Program-made: the position numbers and the translations under genes
Notes under the pieces: model-generated
What the model saw: the letters and a program-made list of their open reading frames with translations, nothing else
The model's database searches: none
What the model was told of the DNA's origin: nothing
Source: Chrysopilus asiliformis
Lineage: Eukaryota; Arthropoda; Insecta; Diptera; Rhagionidae
DNA: 64,000 nt
Direction of reading: 5' to 3'
Assembly (NCBI GenBank): GCA_964034945.1
Contig: OZ035963.1
Coordinates: 34,689,644-34,753,643 of the forward strand
In this document: positions 11,911 through 23,267 of the stretch, piece after piece
How positions within the stretch are numbered: the first letter of the stretch is position 1
Layout of the letters: the number at the start of each line of letters is the position of its first letter

Positions 11911-13030
11911 ACATATTTGTCCGAAATATTACACACATTTCAAGAATGATGTTACATATTTTATGTCATTTTCAGTCAGTCTTCTGAATTTCACGGAAAA
12001 CAGAAAGTAAGCGCCAACACTTTTGTTTAAAAATGATTCACCTTATGATTCACCTTTAGAATAGTTTGTCGATTGGCTTCAATTGAGGTGCAGTAAATTT
12101 CAATATAGTAGAAAATATCGTGGATACAATTTTTTGTTCGGAACCTTCTTCGACCAAAATTAGCCCATTTCACGTTATTAAAGAAGTACAAATTGAAAAG
12201 AAGTTCTAAACTTTCAAATGTACTCCGTCCAGCTATCTTATCACCGGCGGGTGAAATTTTTTAATTGTCAACGTCAAATACACCCTTAAACTGAAAGCTA
12301 TATAGGTTCATCCTTTTTTGACGTTCTATAAATATGTGATGCAAATGTCTTGTATCTGAGATTGTCATAGAAAAAAATCGCTAAAAAAGATTAGAAACAA
12401 AGCGAATATACACTTTTTGAGGTAAAAACTTGGCTCTAGGCTGTATGCAACCTGGTGCTCGAGCGAAATTGTAGGGTTAATTGATTTCAGGGACACATAT
12501 AACATTCCACTTGTTATGAGCGTTTCAATTGTTGCGGTATATAGCGACTTTCGTCGATTAATTATTTGCTCTTTCGTCTATTAATTATTTGCTTTCAGTT
12601 TAGCGGAAAACCAGAGATGATTTAATTAAACGTCAAATATTTTGTTCGGTTTTGCTTGTGTGGTTTTGTCTAGTCAAAAACTTCACTTTACTTTTTCCGA
12701 AAAAAGCCATAATATAATTTAAGTTTTTTTAGCTCAATTCCGAAAGCAGATTTTCGAGTGGTTTTCGTTGTCATTTAAAGGGCCAAAAATGTTATCATTG
12801 GCTCACGGAATCTCGGTTCCTTTTTTTTAAGTTGTTGGTAGAATCCGTACGAAGGTCAGTTTTTGCTCGAACTTCGGCCTTTTTCTTAACCTTCGGCCGA
12901 AGCCCAAGTCGAAGGTTTGTATAAAAGCTGAGACAAATATTTACGGCAAGAGAAAATCAATCGCATTCCTATTAAAATATTTTTTTGTCATTAAAAATAA
13001 TATTTTAATGAACACACCTGTTGAACGATT
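11911..13030. other. No gene seen
   Basis: AT-rich sequence with no recognised frame, repeat or inverted pair. Confidence 0.45.
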
Positions 13031-13715
13031 TTTTTTTATACCCGTATGGTGAAACCAAAGGGTATATTAGATTTGCCTTACCGTTTCTAGCGCCAAGATT
13101 CCGTCATCACACAAAAAAATGAATTACACCATTGTGTTTAGAATGATTAAAAAAAAGTTGAATTTAGCATGTCCGTCCGTCCGTCTGTCCGTCCGTCCGT
13201 CCGCCCGTCCGTCCGTCCGTCCGTCTGTCCGTGCGTCTGTCTGTGGCGCGGATTGCGGCCGCACGGATTGAGCTAGAGACTTGAAATTTTGCACAGATCC
13301 GTTTTTTGTAAAGTGCGAGGCTAAGTTCGTTAATGGGCAAAAATGGACCATTGGGGGGGGGGGGGGGGGGGGGGGTACCACCCCATACGAACGAAAATGT
13401 TTTTTGTAAATATCGCAAAAACGGTGCATCTTATCAAAAAAGTGCAAGAACAAAAGTGGTTTAGGACATGATTCTACATTAAAGTTCCATACATCAAAAT
13501 CCAATTGGAACAAGTTTTAAAAAAATCTTATTGGAAAGTTTGACTTCAAAGTGGAATTTTGATACAACTGTTTGCCGTTCACTTAAATCACCATACTGGT
13601 TTTCAATAATTGCCAGATTGGCAATTATAGCTTTTGTTATGTTTAATTTTCTGCGGTGCACAACAAACTTAGTGTACTTAGTAAAGTTATTTCCAACAAA
13701 ATTACATAGTGTTAT
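13031..13715 (+). repeat. Microsatellite-bearing dispersed repeat, subfamily A
   Basis: Begins with ATACCCGTATGGTGAAACCA and runs through GAATTACACCATTGTGTTTA, a (GTCC)n tract (about 13169-13245), GCTAGAGACTTGAAATTTTG, a run of about 26 G, CCCCATACGAACGAAAATG and TACATCAAAATCCAATTGG. The same order of blocks occurs at 19774-20320 and, inverted, at 20610-21358. The right side is interrupted by the palindromic element at 13716. The proline- and RTDGRTDG-rich frames here are microsatellite translations. Confidence 0.8.
13349..13374 (+). repeat. Poly-G run
   Basis: About 26 consecutive G, ending at GTACCACCCC. In the sister copy at 20040 the same place has only seven G, so this tract has expanded. 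Confidence 0.85.
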
Positions 13716-13859
13716 CACAGAGCTTCTATAGAACAGAGGTTAAAATCACACTGAGCGACAAAAAATATGATAAAGTCCCATAATGATAAAGTCCCATATT
13801 TCACGCCATATTTTTGTCGCTCAGTGTGATTTTAACCTTTGTTCTATAGAAGCTCTGTG
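13716..13859. mobile_element. 144-bp near-perfect palindromic element
   Basis: The arms (13716-13769 and 13807-13859) are inverted copies with only a few mismatches, beginning CACAGAGCTTCTATAGAAC. They flank a short core with a TGATAAAGTCCCATA-type duplication. GTGTTAT lies directly outside both ends (13709-13715 and 13860-13866), a 7-bp target duplication. It is a foldback-type MITE and would fold into a hairpin if transcribed. Confidence 0.8.
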
Positions 13860-13994
13860 GTGTTATCATACCTAAAGACACGTCTGCACTCTACAAATTT
13901 AAAAACTTAAATAACGAACCCAAAACTTACACATGAGAAAAGCTACAATTGCAGGGGGCAATCGTCAAATACAGTATATGAGGGCAGACAAACT

Positions 13995-14556
13995 TTTTTT
14001 TTGAAAAAAAAACCCATTTATGTTGGAGTGGGAGGAAGCATTGGTCCGATTGGTTTTTTATGTATGGAACGGTTATTTAAAATAATATTTTTAACACATT
14101 TTGTCCTTATAAAATTTCCGATACTATGCACCGTTTTCGAGAAAATAGAAAAAAAGTATTCAATTTATATGGTTGAGGGAAGAAGGAGTGATGCAACTGG
14201 ATTTTGATGTATAGGTAAGTTATGTAAAATTATATTCTAAACACAATTTTTCAATACGACTCACCGTTTTCAAAAAAAAAAAATGTGAAAAACTGTATCT
14301 TTGTATGGGGGGAGGTAGAAAGGAATGGTTCGATTATGCCCATTCAAGAACTTAGCCTTGCTATTTACGAGAAATGCAATTATAGGCAATTTTAAGTTTC
14401 TAGCATAATCCTTTCGAAAGTTATGGTGTTCACGTACAGACAGACAGGCGAAAATCAAAATCTTTTGTGAACGCTAACACCCTGGTGTAGTTCATTTTTG
14501 TGTCCGATGATTGGATCAATGTGTTAAAAACTAAATCTAATATACTCCTATATATC
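13995..14556 (-). repeat. Microsatellite-bearing dispersed repeat, inverted copy
   Basis: Read on the minus strand it has the family blocks: a block like AAAATGAACTACACCAGGG, a short (TCTG) remnant at about 14438-14450, AGAAACTTAAAATTG, CCCCATACAAAGATAC and ATACATCAAAATCCAGTTG. No gene; the minus-strand frames here are repeat translations. Confidence 0.65.
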
Positions 14557-15208
14557 GGATAAAGTATACCTATATAGTTATGAAATTCAATTTTTCGCCC
14601 AAGATCTTTGAAATTTCTCCAAAAATACAAAATGAAAGAAATGGTGCTTAAAATAAATGTTTGTTTCACTTTAATGTCACTTTTTTGAAAATAGGGGAAG
14701 AATAATATCTCGTTTATAATCAAAATTATTTCACTCTGAGTGGATTTTCTCAAATTGTTGACTGGCATGCGGACAGGGAGGCGACTATAAATTTCTCTAT
14801 ATAAGTGAAATTTCACAATAATAATTTTCTGTGGTTAAAACAATATAAAATATATTTTTGTTGAACATCAGTAAATATACTATAGCATTTTCCTTCTGTG
14901 GACTAAAAACAATCACTAAATTAAAAATAAAAGATTACTTAAAGCAGCAGTGGACACTCCTATAGAATGTACAACATATGCTTTAAGTGTGTTCATTGAA
15001 GCGGTCGGTGTCTGCATTGCGAATTTTACAAATTTTGTCGGTTATAAAACAGATTACCCTTTTTTACCAAGTATATTTACCTAAGTACCATTTTGTTTAG
15101 ATTTATACGAAATCTCGCGACAACCTATGCTCCATTAAAAAAATTGTGTTGTGAGAAATCTGTGAGCAATTTTCAGAAAAATCATATCCCTGATACAGCC
15201 GAAATATT
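14557..15208. other. No gene seen
   Basis: AT-rich sequence. The minus-strand frame ending at 14816 shows no domain I recognise. Confidence 0.45.
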
Positions 15209-15952
15209 ACACGGAAAAAAATCCACATAGTAATCGTTCCTATAAAATGGTGGACAGCGATTATAGGCGTCATTGCACCATTTTGTAGGAAAGGCTTCCA
15301 TAAATGTTGGAACTAGTCCTACTTTTCGTGGAATCATTACTATGTAAATAGGGCTGAGAGAAGAATGGACACATTCCAACAAAAGTAGCACTCGTCCCTA
15401 GTTTGCAATGGAGACGTTGTTAATCTGAGGTGGAATCATTACTATATTATGGAATGGAATCATTCCCACTGTTTTTAGAAATGACTCCAATATTATGTAA
15501 GGATCAGTCCTACAGAATATGATAATTCAAGTCGAATTTTTTCTTCGATTATAATTCACACGTAGTTTGCGAACTCGGAGTATATATAGCTTGGGCCTGC
15601 CTAGTGCCACACTCTGACACTTGTGTCGGAGAAATTTTTTAATTGCGGGGCGTTTTTTTTGCTCGAGCTATTTCATATCTCGAATATTTTGAGGCCCCGA
15701 ACTTCTCTATCTCGAATATTCGATAACTCGAATTTTTGTTTGTCCCCTTTAGATTGGACAGGATCCAATAAAAATAGTCTCCAGTCCTATACAGATAGGA
15801 CTTGGTGCTATAATTATAGGAACGTGTCCTATTTCAAATTAGAATGTCGCGAATATATATAGGAGAGAATCCAATAATCAATGGAGACATTACAACGTTT
15901 TATAGGATTGAGTCCTTTACAAAAGGGAATGTCGCCATATTTTTGTCGTAAC

Positions 15953-17125
15953 CAGGGATCCCGTTTACACTACTATCGTAGTTTTACACTACTATTTTGA
16001 TATAATTTGACCTAACACTACTTACACTACTGAAAAACTCAAAACACTCCCATTTTCGCCCTATAAAAAACGTGCTACAAAGAAAGTTGATTTTTAGATT
16101 TGAAAAGTTCATTTATCTGGGGAAAATTAAATAATATGTAATATGTAATTATTCAGACTCTTTATCTAAAATATTAAAATACTTTAAGTATTCCCTATGG
16201 AAAAGTCACTGACTAAACGCACTCAATTCTTGAACAAAGCGCATATATAATACTTAATTCCGTCCTTTAATTTTAATTTTTAAAAAAATGTGATTTTTGA
16301 TATACAGTGTGACCTCGGTAATCGCAACTATAGTAGACAGAGCCTGTTGCAATAACCGAGTCAGTTGCGTTAACCGAGTCACAACATTATCAGTGAAAAA
16401 GGGAAACATAAGTTCTTAAACAATATAGCAGCTCCAAAAATAGGGTAAAACCTCTGCCATTTGTAACGTAGTTTTTACGCTGCAAAATTATTTACAATAC
16501 TAAATAACTAATAAATACTATAAAAGTATTTACACCAAGTTTTTCATACATCAAAGTTCAGTCGGATTAGCCCCAAAAAAATTCAACTGGAATATTATGA
16601 TCCAATTCAAAAATTCCACTTTGAGAGTTTATAATCTCGCCATACACAAATTGAACGCTTGCCTGCCAGTTATAGTTTTCGTGTTTTTTTATTTTTATTG
16701 GCACAGACTTGTTTTGTAACAACTATTTTTTTAATAAATAAATATAAGGAACAGAGAATAAAATCAATAAAAGATTTCCTGTAACTATTTTTTGGTCGAA
16801 ACAGTATCAGACTTTAAAAAAGTTGCGTTAATCTAGTCAACCTTATTTGGAAGTTGCGTTTATTGAGTCAACAGTGTAAAATTTTAGGTATTGCGTTAAC
16901 CGAAGAGTTGCGTTCTTGGAGGATTGCGTTTACCGAGGTCACACAGTAATATGAAAATGATATGATATGATATGCAATAAAACATTAGTTGTTAACATTC
17001 AAAATGTGTTGTCTCAATGAAACTCCAAATGACTGTTAAAAAAGTTGACACTACTGAAATCCCTCTGACACTACTATTTTTCGATCAGTAACACTCCGCT
17101 TTTCACTTTTAGGGTGGGAACCCTG
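15953..17125. mobile_element. hAT-like non-autonomous element with perfect 8-bp duplication
   Basis: The ends are CAGGGATCCCGTTTACAC (left) and, inverted, CAGGGTTCCCACCCTAAAAG (right). GTCGTAAC is present on both sides (15945-15952 and 17126-17133). An 8-bp duplication with CAGGG ends is the hAT signature. The interior repeats ACACTACT-type motifs and has no transposase frame. A TA-flanked element is nested at 16305-16946. Confidence 0.85.
16305..16946. mobile_element. pogo-like element with TA duplication, nested in the hAT element
   Basis: The ends are CAGTGTGACCTCGGTAATCG and, inverted, CTGTGTGACCTCGGTAAACG, with TA at 16303-16304 and 16947-16948. The motif GTTGCGTTAACCGAGTCA recurs inside. 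The stretch 16547-16700 resembles, in degraded form, the CATACATCAAA block of the microsatellite-bearing repeat, which suggests capture or another old insertion. Confidence 0.8.
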
Positions 17126-17386
17126 GTCGTAACCAGTCTAACATATATAGTAATCTCTCCCATGTAACACGTTGGAGTATTTGCCATAATTTTGGGAATG
17201 GTTACACAAAAAAAAAAAAAATACGACCACTTTTTTTTGGAATGTGTCCTAAAAAATGTGGGAGCTGTTACACCTTTTTTATAGGAATGATTCCCACTAT
17301 GCCGTTTTTTCCCATCAATGGTGGACTGGAGCATGCGATTTTGGTGGAATGGTTCCTATATGTTTTTTCCGTGTAAATAATAAATT

Positions 17387-17721
17387 CATCATCATCCTCG
17401 GCGCTACAGCTCTCGAAGAGCCTGGGTCTCCCCAATTGAGGCTTCATAACAATTTCTTCCCTGCTTCGCACCTACAGTTTTACATGGATTGCGAATCATG
17501 GATGAATTACAACATTTGTAAGGTTTAAACGTTGCAACCCATTAACAGCAGAGGCCGTGATAGCAATCTAGACCGATGATGTCGTTAACACCAAGCGGCA
17601 ACTCTCACTACTCATTTTGAAAAGCAAGTTTAGTGGACTCAAACTGAGTGAGACAGTCGGAAATTGAACAATCGACTCCGGAACACGGGCCAAGTAAGTA
17701 CCACTTGGACTCCGCTGGCCT
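17387..17721 (-). mobile_element. tRNA-derived SINE, copy 2 (335 bp)
   Basis: Inverted copy of the SINE at 10891-11224. On the minus strand it has GAGTCCAAGTGG (A box) and TTGTTCAATTTCC (B-box-like), then the shared body and a GATGATGATG tail. AATAATAAATT occurs exactly on both sides (17376-17386 and 17722-17732), an 11-bp duplication diagnostic of retroposition. The two copies are almost equal in length, which defines the family unit. Confidence 0.85.
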
Positions 17722-17732
17722 AATAATAAATT

Positions 17733-19770
17733 AACCGGAAGAAATTTCGACCGCGATCCTTTCAATTTTGTGTTTTTTCGCATTTTTAAGGAGGTCACAC
17801 ATAGAATTGCCGAAACAAAGCCATTTTGAAAATACCAAGTATAACCCCTGCAGTATAAGCATCACAAAATCCTCGAAAATCGAATATTCTGCGCAGTGGA
17901 AAGAAATGGGTTAATAATCTCTGTCATTGATAGTTTATTTTTAATCAAAAAGAATTTCAGTAAGTTTTCTACCAGTTATCTACAGATACAAATTTAACTT
18001 GTCCAAAATCATGTTTGTAGAAAATATACGGTTTTATATACACTTACATCTGTAAATCGATCACATCAAAGAATTTATTGCTTTTCACATACTTGAATAT
18101 AGTCCCAAGGCGCTTATAAAAGTCTTTGTGATTGCAAAGCAATTTCCTGGGCTTTTTATACTGTTCTCGTAACAGTCGAACCAAGTCATTCTTTCTTAGC
18201 ATATAAACAGAGCATCATAAGATATACTCTATATTTTTAGTGGAAAAAATAGTAGCACAAAGAAGCCCAAGTGTGTTCATTTTATAAGTAAAAATATCTA
18301 AGTTTTCTTTTTTTGGAGAAAAACATTTATCGTAAAGCAATATGTGGGACTGTCACTATGACTATTGACTTCTGTTCGACTGAATTTGTCTTTCTCCTGT
18401 AAATTATCTGTGCAATATACAAACACACTATATAAAAATATATACAAAATAAATTAAATATATATATAGTTGAATCTAAAGTAAATATATGTATGTATAC
18501 AGAGTATAAAGCAATTGGAAAACTATAATCAATACTTACTATATATGAGATCTGTTTACAATACAACATGTGAGAGAATAAAGTGTTTGTTTATTGGGCA
18601 ACATCACAGAGCAGAGTAGAGGGATTGAAAATGATGTAAGCAACCTTCAGGAGCTTTAATTCAGCACAATTGCATAATCCTATTAGCACAATGTGCCATC
18701 AGGGCCAACTTAACAGAGACAGTACATATTGTAAAGTCCATAAGAGAGAAATTTTATTAACCTAAAATGTAGCGTTTCTGGCTATTCCCGTCCACTATGC
18801 AATTCACAAATGATTTATCCGCAGATACAATAATATGGATACATTGATGTATATATGAAATTGCAAACAACATGATTCATTCGAAAATTAAAGAGTACCA
18901 AAGCACCTGACCGATCTGGTGATGTTGCAACAGGGAAGTGATTGTTGAAATAAAATTGAATCGTATTTCGGTATGTCTCCTGTTTCTAGTAACAAATATA
19001 AATTGTCCAGAAAACTGCCCTGCTGCTCTCATTGTTCTGCTATATGCATTAATGTCCTTCCATATCTATCGAATGGTTGAACAGCCCTTTGGGCAAAATG
19101 GACAATTGTGCTTGCCTTGCCTGTATTGAAGTGTTGATGAAAATAATGTTATAGAATAGGATAGCAGAAGAGACAACAATTACAGTTCAACAGTATATAG
19201 TAGTAGTAAGAGTAACGACAGTGGGTTTCCTCTTACCTAGAATAACCCCCTTCCCCGCCGGAATGGAACATGAAAATGTATAACATAACTTCCGAAATGA
19301 TAAAGGAAATTCAGTTTCCGGTGTACATGAATATGGTAATTCGGAGAGTATTTTAGGAATATGCTGATTTCATTTATCTCGAAATATTTTTTGTCGTACG
19401 GGAATATGAGCAAAACTCATAAAAATTAAGTTAATTTTAGATTTTTCAAAGGATTTCATTTTTCCATATATATATATATTTCTGTATAAGAAAATGCCAA
19501 TTCTAATAACATAGTACTGAAAATTAAATTCGGTGTGGATTCTCGTTACATATCGACTATATTATAGTGTATATTCAACTTCCCGTCTATAAATCTCAAA
19601 TGTAAAAAAGTATTTTTTTATGCATATGAATATTTATTAGTCATATTTATAAAGAGCGGGAAAAAGGGTTTTAGAAAAATGCCGTTGTATGCCATGTGAA
19701 GATTACACACGATCTTAAAACAATTTTTGAAGCAATTCCTACTGCTTACGTAAATATTAAAATTGATTTG
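17733..19770. other. AT-rich sequence, no gene seen
   Basis: No convincing frame, RNA gene or inverted-repeat pair; TATATA-rich near 18415-18500 and 19465-19485. Confidence 0.5.
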
Positions 19771-19773
19771 TTT

Positions 19774-21358
19774 ATACCCGTATGGTGAAACCAAAGGGTA
19801 TATTAGATTTGCTTTACCGTTTGTAACGCCAAGATTCCGTCATCACACAAAAAAATGAATTATACCAGTGTGTTTAGAATGATAAAAAAAGTTGAATTTA
19901 GCATGTCCGTCCGTCCGTCCGTCCGTCTGTGGCGCGGATTGCGAACGCACGGATTGAGCTAGAGACTTGAAATTTTGAGCAGATCCGTTTTTCGTAAAAT
20001 GCGAGGCCAAGTTCGTTAATGGGCAAAAATGGACCATTAGGGGGGGTACCCCCCATACAAACGAAAATGATTTTTGCGAATATCTCAAAAACGGTGCATC
20101 TTATCAAAAAAGTCCAAGAACAAAAGTTATTTAGGATATGATTCTACATAAAACTCCCATACATCAAAATCCGATTGGAATAAATTTTAAAAAATCTTAT
20201 TGGAAAATTTGACTTCAAAGTGGAATTTTGGTACAACTGCTCAAATTATGATACGAATATCACCATACGGGTTTTCAATAATTGCCAGATTAGCAATTAT
20301 AGCTTTTGTTATGTTTTTCATTCCAACTTGACGTTGTTCGGGTAGTAATCAATTTTTGAATATGAAAAAATCCTTTCTTTTCTAAAAGTATTTTGCTGAA
20401 AAATTATGCAAGAACTATATTTTAAATAGCTTGCATACCCGCCGTTGTAGGGTAAAAGTTTTTTGCAAAAATTTTCTTGCGGCCAAAATACAAAAAAGAT
20501 ACTTAAAAACTTTTGAAAAAATCGTTATGCATTCAGGACCTCCCGTTCCGAATTTTAAAATTCTAACACCAGATTCGTGATCAGCGTCTGCAAAAACCGA
20601 AAAAAAAATTGAAAACATAACAAAAGCTATAATTGCCAATCTTGCAATTATTGAAAACCCGTATGGTGATATTCGTATCATAATTTGAGCAGTTGTACCA
20701 AAATTCCACTTTGAAGTCAAACTTTCCAATAAGATTTTTTTAAAATTTATTCCAATCGGATTTTGATGTATGGGAGTTTTATGTAGAATCATATCCTAAA
20801 TAACTTTTGTTCTTGGACATTTTTGATAACATGCACCGTTTTTGATATACAGTAGAATCCCGATAATTCGTATTTCAAGGGACCAGCAAATTCATACGAA
20901 TTAGCGGGATATACGAATTATCGGGGTACCAATTATCGGGATTTTTTTCAAGGGACCAGCAAATTCATACGAATTAGCGGGATATACGAATTATCGGGGT
21001 ACGAATTATCGGGAGTCTACTGTATTCACAAAAAACATTTTCGTTCGTATGGTCCATTTTTGCTCATGAACGAACTTGGCCTCGTATTTTACGAAAAACG
21101 GATCTGCTAAAAATTTCAAGTCTAGCTCAATTCGTATGCCCGCAATCCGCGCCACAGACGGACGGACGGACGGACGGACGAACAGATGGACGGACAGATG
21201 GACAGACAGACCCGCGGACGGACACGCTAAATTCAACTTTTTTTTTATCATTCTAAACACACTGGTGTAATTCATTTTTGTGTGTGATGACGGGATCTTG
21301 GCGTTACAAACGGTAAAGCAAAGTTAATATACCCTTTGGTTTCACCATACGGGTATAA
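19774..21358. repeat. 1.6-kb imperfect palindrome of two subfamily A repeat copies
   Basis: The left arm (19774-20320) and the right arm (about 20610-21358, inverted) carry the same blocks from ATACCCGTATGGTGAAACCA to CAATTATAGCTTTTGTTATG. These include the (GTCC)n tract (19905-19930 left, about 21158-21222 right). About 290 bp of unique sequence forms the loop. The right arm contains a TA-flanked insertion at 20850-21022. The arrangement resembles a foldback element, or two copies inserted head-to-head. The small frames are repeat translations. Confidence 0.8.
20850..21022. mobile_element. 173-bp pogo-like MITE with TA duplication
   Basis: Ends CAGTAGAATCCCGATAATTC and, inverted, CAGTAGACTCCCGATAATTC, with TA at 20848-20849 and 21023-21024. 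Two nearly identical copies of a 74-bp unit (starting TTCAAGGGACCAGC at about 20873 and 20947) make up most of it. It interrupts the right arm of the palindrome between two family blocks. Confidence 0.8.
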
Positions 21359-22069
21359 AAAGGATATTTGCGTTATCCTTATAGGACTATTCTAATTCTA
21401 TTCGACTATTCGAATTAATAAATTTCAACAACAGATTCGTGATCAGCGACCCCAAAAACCCCTTTTCGCGAAACGGTCAGGAGCGAAGTACGTTCTGGAA
21501 AGTTCATTAGATTTTTTTTTTCAAGAAAAAAATTTGCCGGGTTTCAACCGAAGTTTAGTAGTTGTTATAAAAATGGTCCATTCTAGACTTTGGGCACGAA
21601 ACTTGGCTGACGCGTCCTTGTTGTTTCAATTGAATTAATTTCAAATATGCAATCATTCGCCATGAGAAATTCGGTACAATCGTTTGTTCATATAAAAATT
21701 TCATTTCAAGAAAAGCAAATATTTTTCAAATTATTAACCAATAGCTTGCATACCCGTCGTTGCCGGGTTAAGTTTTTTGTATAAGTTTTAGAATATGATG
21801 AAAACCGGAAAGAACTTAACAACTGTTGAGAAAAATCTTATCCTTGCAGGACTCTCCGTTGCGAATTAGCCTAACACCAGGTTGGGGCATACTGTGAAAA
21901 TTTCAAGTCTCCAGCTTCAGGGGTTTGGGCTGGGCGTTGATGAATCATTCAGTCGTCGCCGTTATCTGACGCCGTAAATGTTGTGTTAAAAAAATGCGAT
22001 ACATGTGAAGATTTTCAAACGCCAATATAAAATCATCCATAAATTGACCTAATAGTTGCGAGAAAATCG
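21359..22069. repeat. Old repeat remnants, no gene
   Basis: CAGATTCGTGATCAGCG (about 21433) and TTGCATACCCG-CGTTG blocks (about 21750) are shared with the loop of the neighbouring palindrome (about 20428 and 20571). This is degraded dispersed repeat sequence. Confidence 0.5.
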
Positions 22070-22071
22070 TA

Positions 22072-23039
22072 GGGGAAACATGGCCAAAATGACATATACG
22101 GGTAAAACGACACATTGCAATATCTTGAAATCCGCGAATATATCAGATCTCCTTTTTAGCCTAATATGTGATGTTAGTAAAGTTTAACAACCTGTGAAAA
22201 CAATAGCTCAGTCTACTGAGTAGCGTCAGGGTGAAAAGAGTTTTTTTTTTTTAAAAAGTTTTTTTAAGTGATCTCCAAAAAAAGTTTTTTTAAGTGATCT
22301 CATTTTTTCAATTTTCGGTAACTTTTCTTTTTTTTAAATTGTTTATGTTTTAGCAAGACCATACATTGCTATGTTGTTTTCGAAACAAACTTGTTTGTTA
22401 AAAAAAACCGTTAGCTTTTAATATTTTTTTATATGAAAGTTTCAATTATAGTATATGGACAAAATGACATACTGATAATATGGACAAAACGACACAGGCA
22501 TGCACCGGAAAATTTATCCAAAAAGAAGAAAAGGAAGGTCACCAAAGCTTTTTTTATGGATGACATCGATAATGAAGAGTTTGTTGCTGACAACGAGGAC
22601 GAAAATTACTGTCCCTGCATTTATTGCAACGACCTTTATTCAAACCTGGTGAGACTTGGGTACAATGTATGACATGTTTTCGCTGGGCTTCCTGCGCCGA
22701 TACGCCAAAGGAGGAATACTTGCTGCGCCGATGCGCTAAAGGAGGAAAAAAAAATTATTTGTGAACTATGTGTGTAATTACTCATGTCATTTCGATATGT
22801 CATTTTGTCCATAGTTTATATGTCGTTTTGGCCATAGGTATGAACAAAGCGAACTTTCGTAGGTCTCCGAATTTTGACTCATATTTTTTTTATTTGCATT
22901 TTCTTAAGTTAAATGGTATGGAATATGAATTGGTATTGAACCAAAGAATTAATTTGTGAATTATCATATTGTTTTTTCTTAAAACAAAAGAGTTGTTATC
23001 GAAAAAGAAAACAGTATGTCATTTTGGCCATGTTTCCCC
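22072..23039. mobile_element. pogo-type DNA transposon remnant with perfect terminal repeats (968 bp)
   Basis: The ends GGGGAAACATGGCCAAAATG are exact inverted copies of at least 25 bp, with TA on each side (22070-22071 and 23040-23041). Sub-terminal motifs such as TCATTTTGTCCAT recur. The interior has the tail of a transposase-like protein (22550-22740) and lacks the catalytic domain. It is therefore a deletion derivative. A ~976-bp element at 48416-49391 has related ends. Confidence 0.8.
22433..22740 (+). pseudogene. Remnant of a pogo-type transposase C-terminal zinc-finger tail
   Basis: The open frame ending at 22672 has an acidic stretch (DDIDNEEFVADNEDEN) followed by CPCIYCNDLYS. After a frameshift near 22645 the sequence reads GETWVQCMTCFRWA. 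Together this resembles the C-x2-C ... GE-W-xC-x2-C-x2-W-A zinc-finger-like tail of many insect pogo/Tigger-type transposases. No DDE catalytic residues or DNA-binding domain are present. The final histidine/cysteine pair is degraded, and a GCGCCGATRCGCYAAAGGAG unit is tandemly duplicated just after it. Family assignment comes from the motif order and the TA-flanked ends, not from a search. Confidence 0.55.
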
Positions 23040-23267
23040 TACCTCCGTATTTGGTGCTTTGTGATATCCGAATTTGACAACCTTTGTGATGTTCGAAATT
23101 GACGTTCATATTGTGAAATCAGCAGTTTGAATTTGTTATACTCATTTAAAATATACATTCGGCTAGGGAAAACCCCTGGCTTTGTGAGTGCCTTTCGTCA
23201 TGATGAAGCTTCATTAGGCTCATTTGACTCAACCTATAACGAGATACCTTTTAATAGGGATACGAAT

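Larger units (their letters stand above)
15209..17374. mobile_element. Inverted-repeat element with ACACGGAAAAAA ends, hosting nested insertions
   Basis: Ends ACACGGAAAAAAATCCACAT (left) and, inverted, ACACGGAAAAAACATATAGG (right). The interior repeats forms of GGAATCATTCCTAT and AGGAACGTGTCCTAT in both orientations. A hAT-like element sits inside at 15953-17125 and itself holds a pogo-like element. Without the nested parts it is about 985 bp. No transposase. Confidence 0.7.

Noticed and set aside
13124..13513. A 129-codon minus-strand frame with a proline run
   Set aside because: Proline comes from the poly-G run and the rest from the (GTCC)n tract of a dispersed repeat.
14430..14816. A 128-codon minus-strand frame as a gene
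   Set aside because: Its C-terminal part reads through the dispersed repeat and the rest has no recognisable motif.
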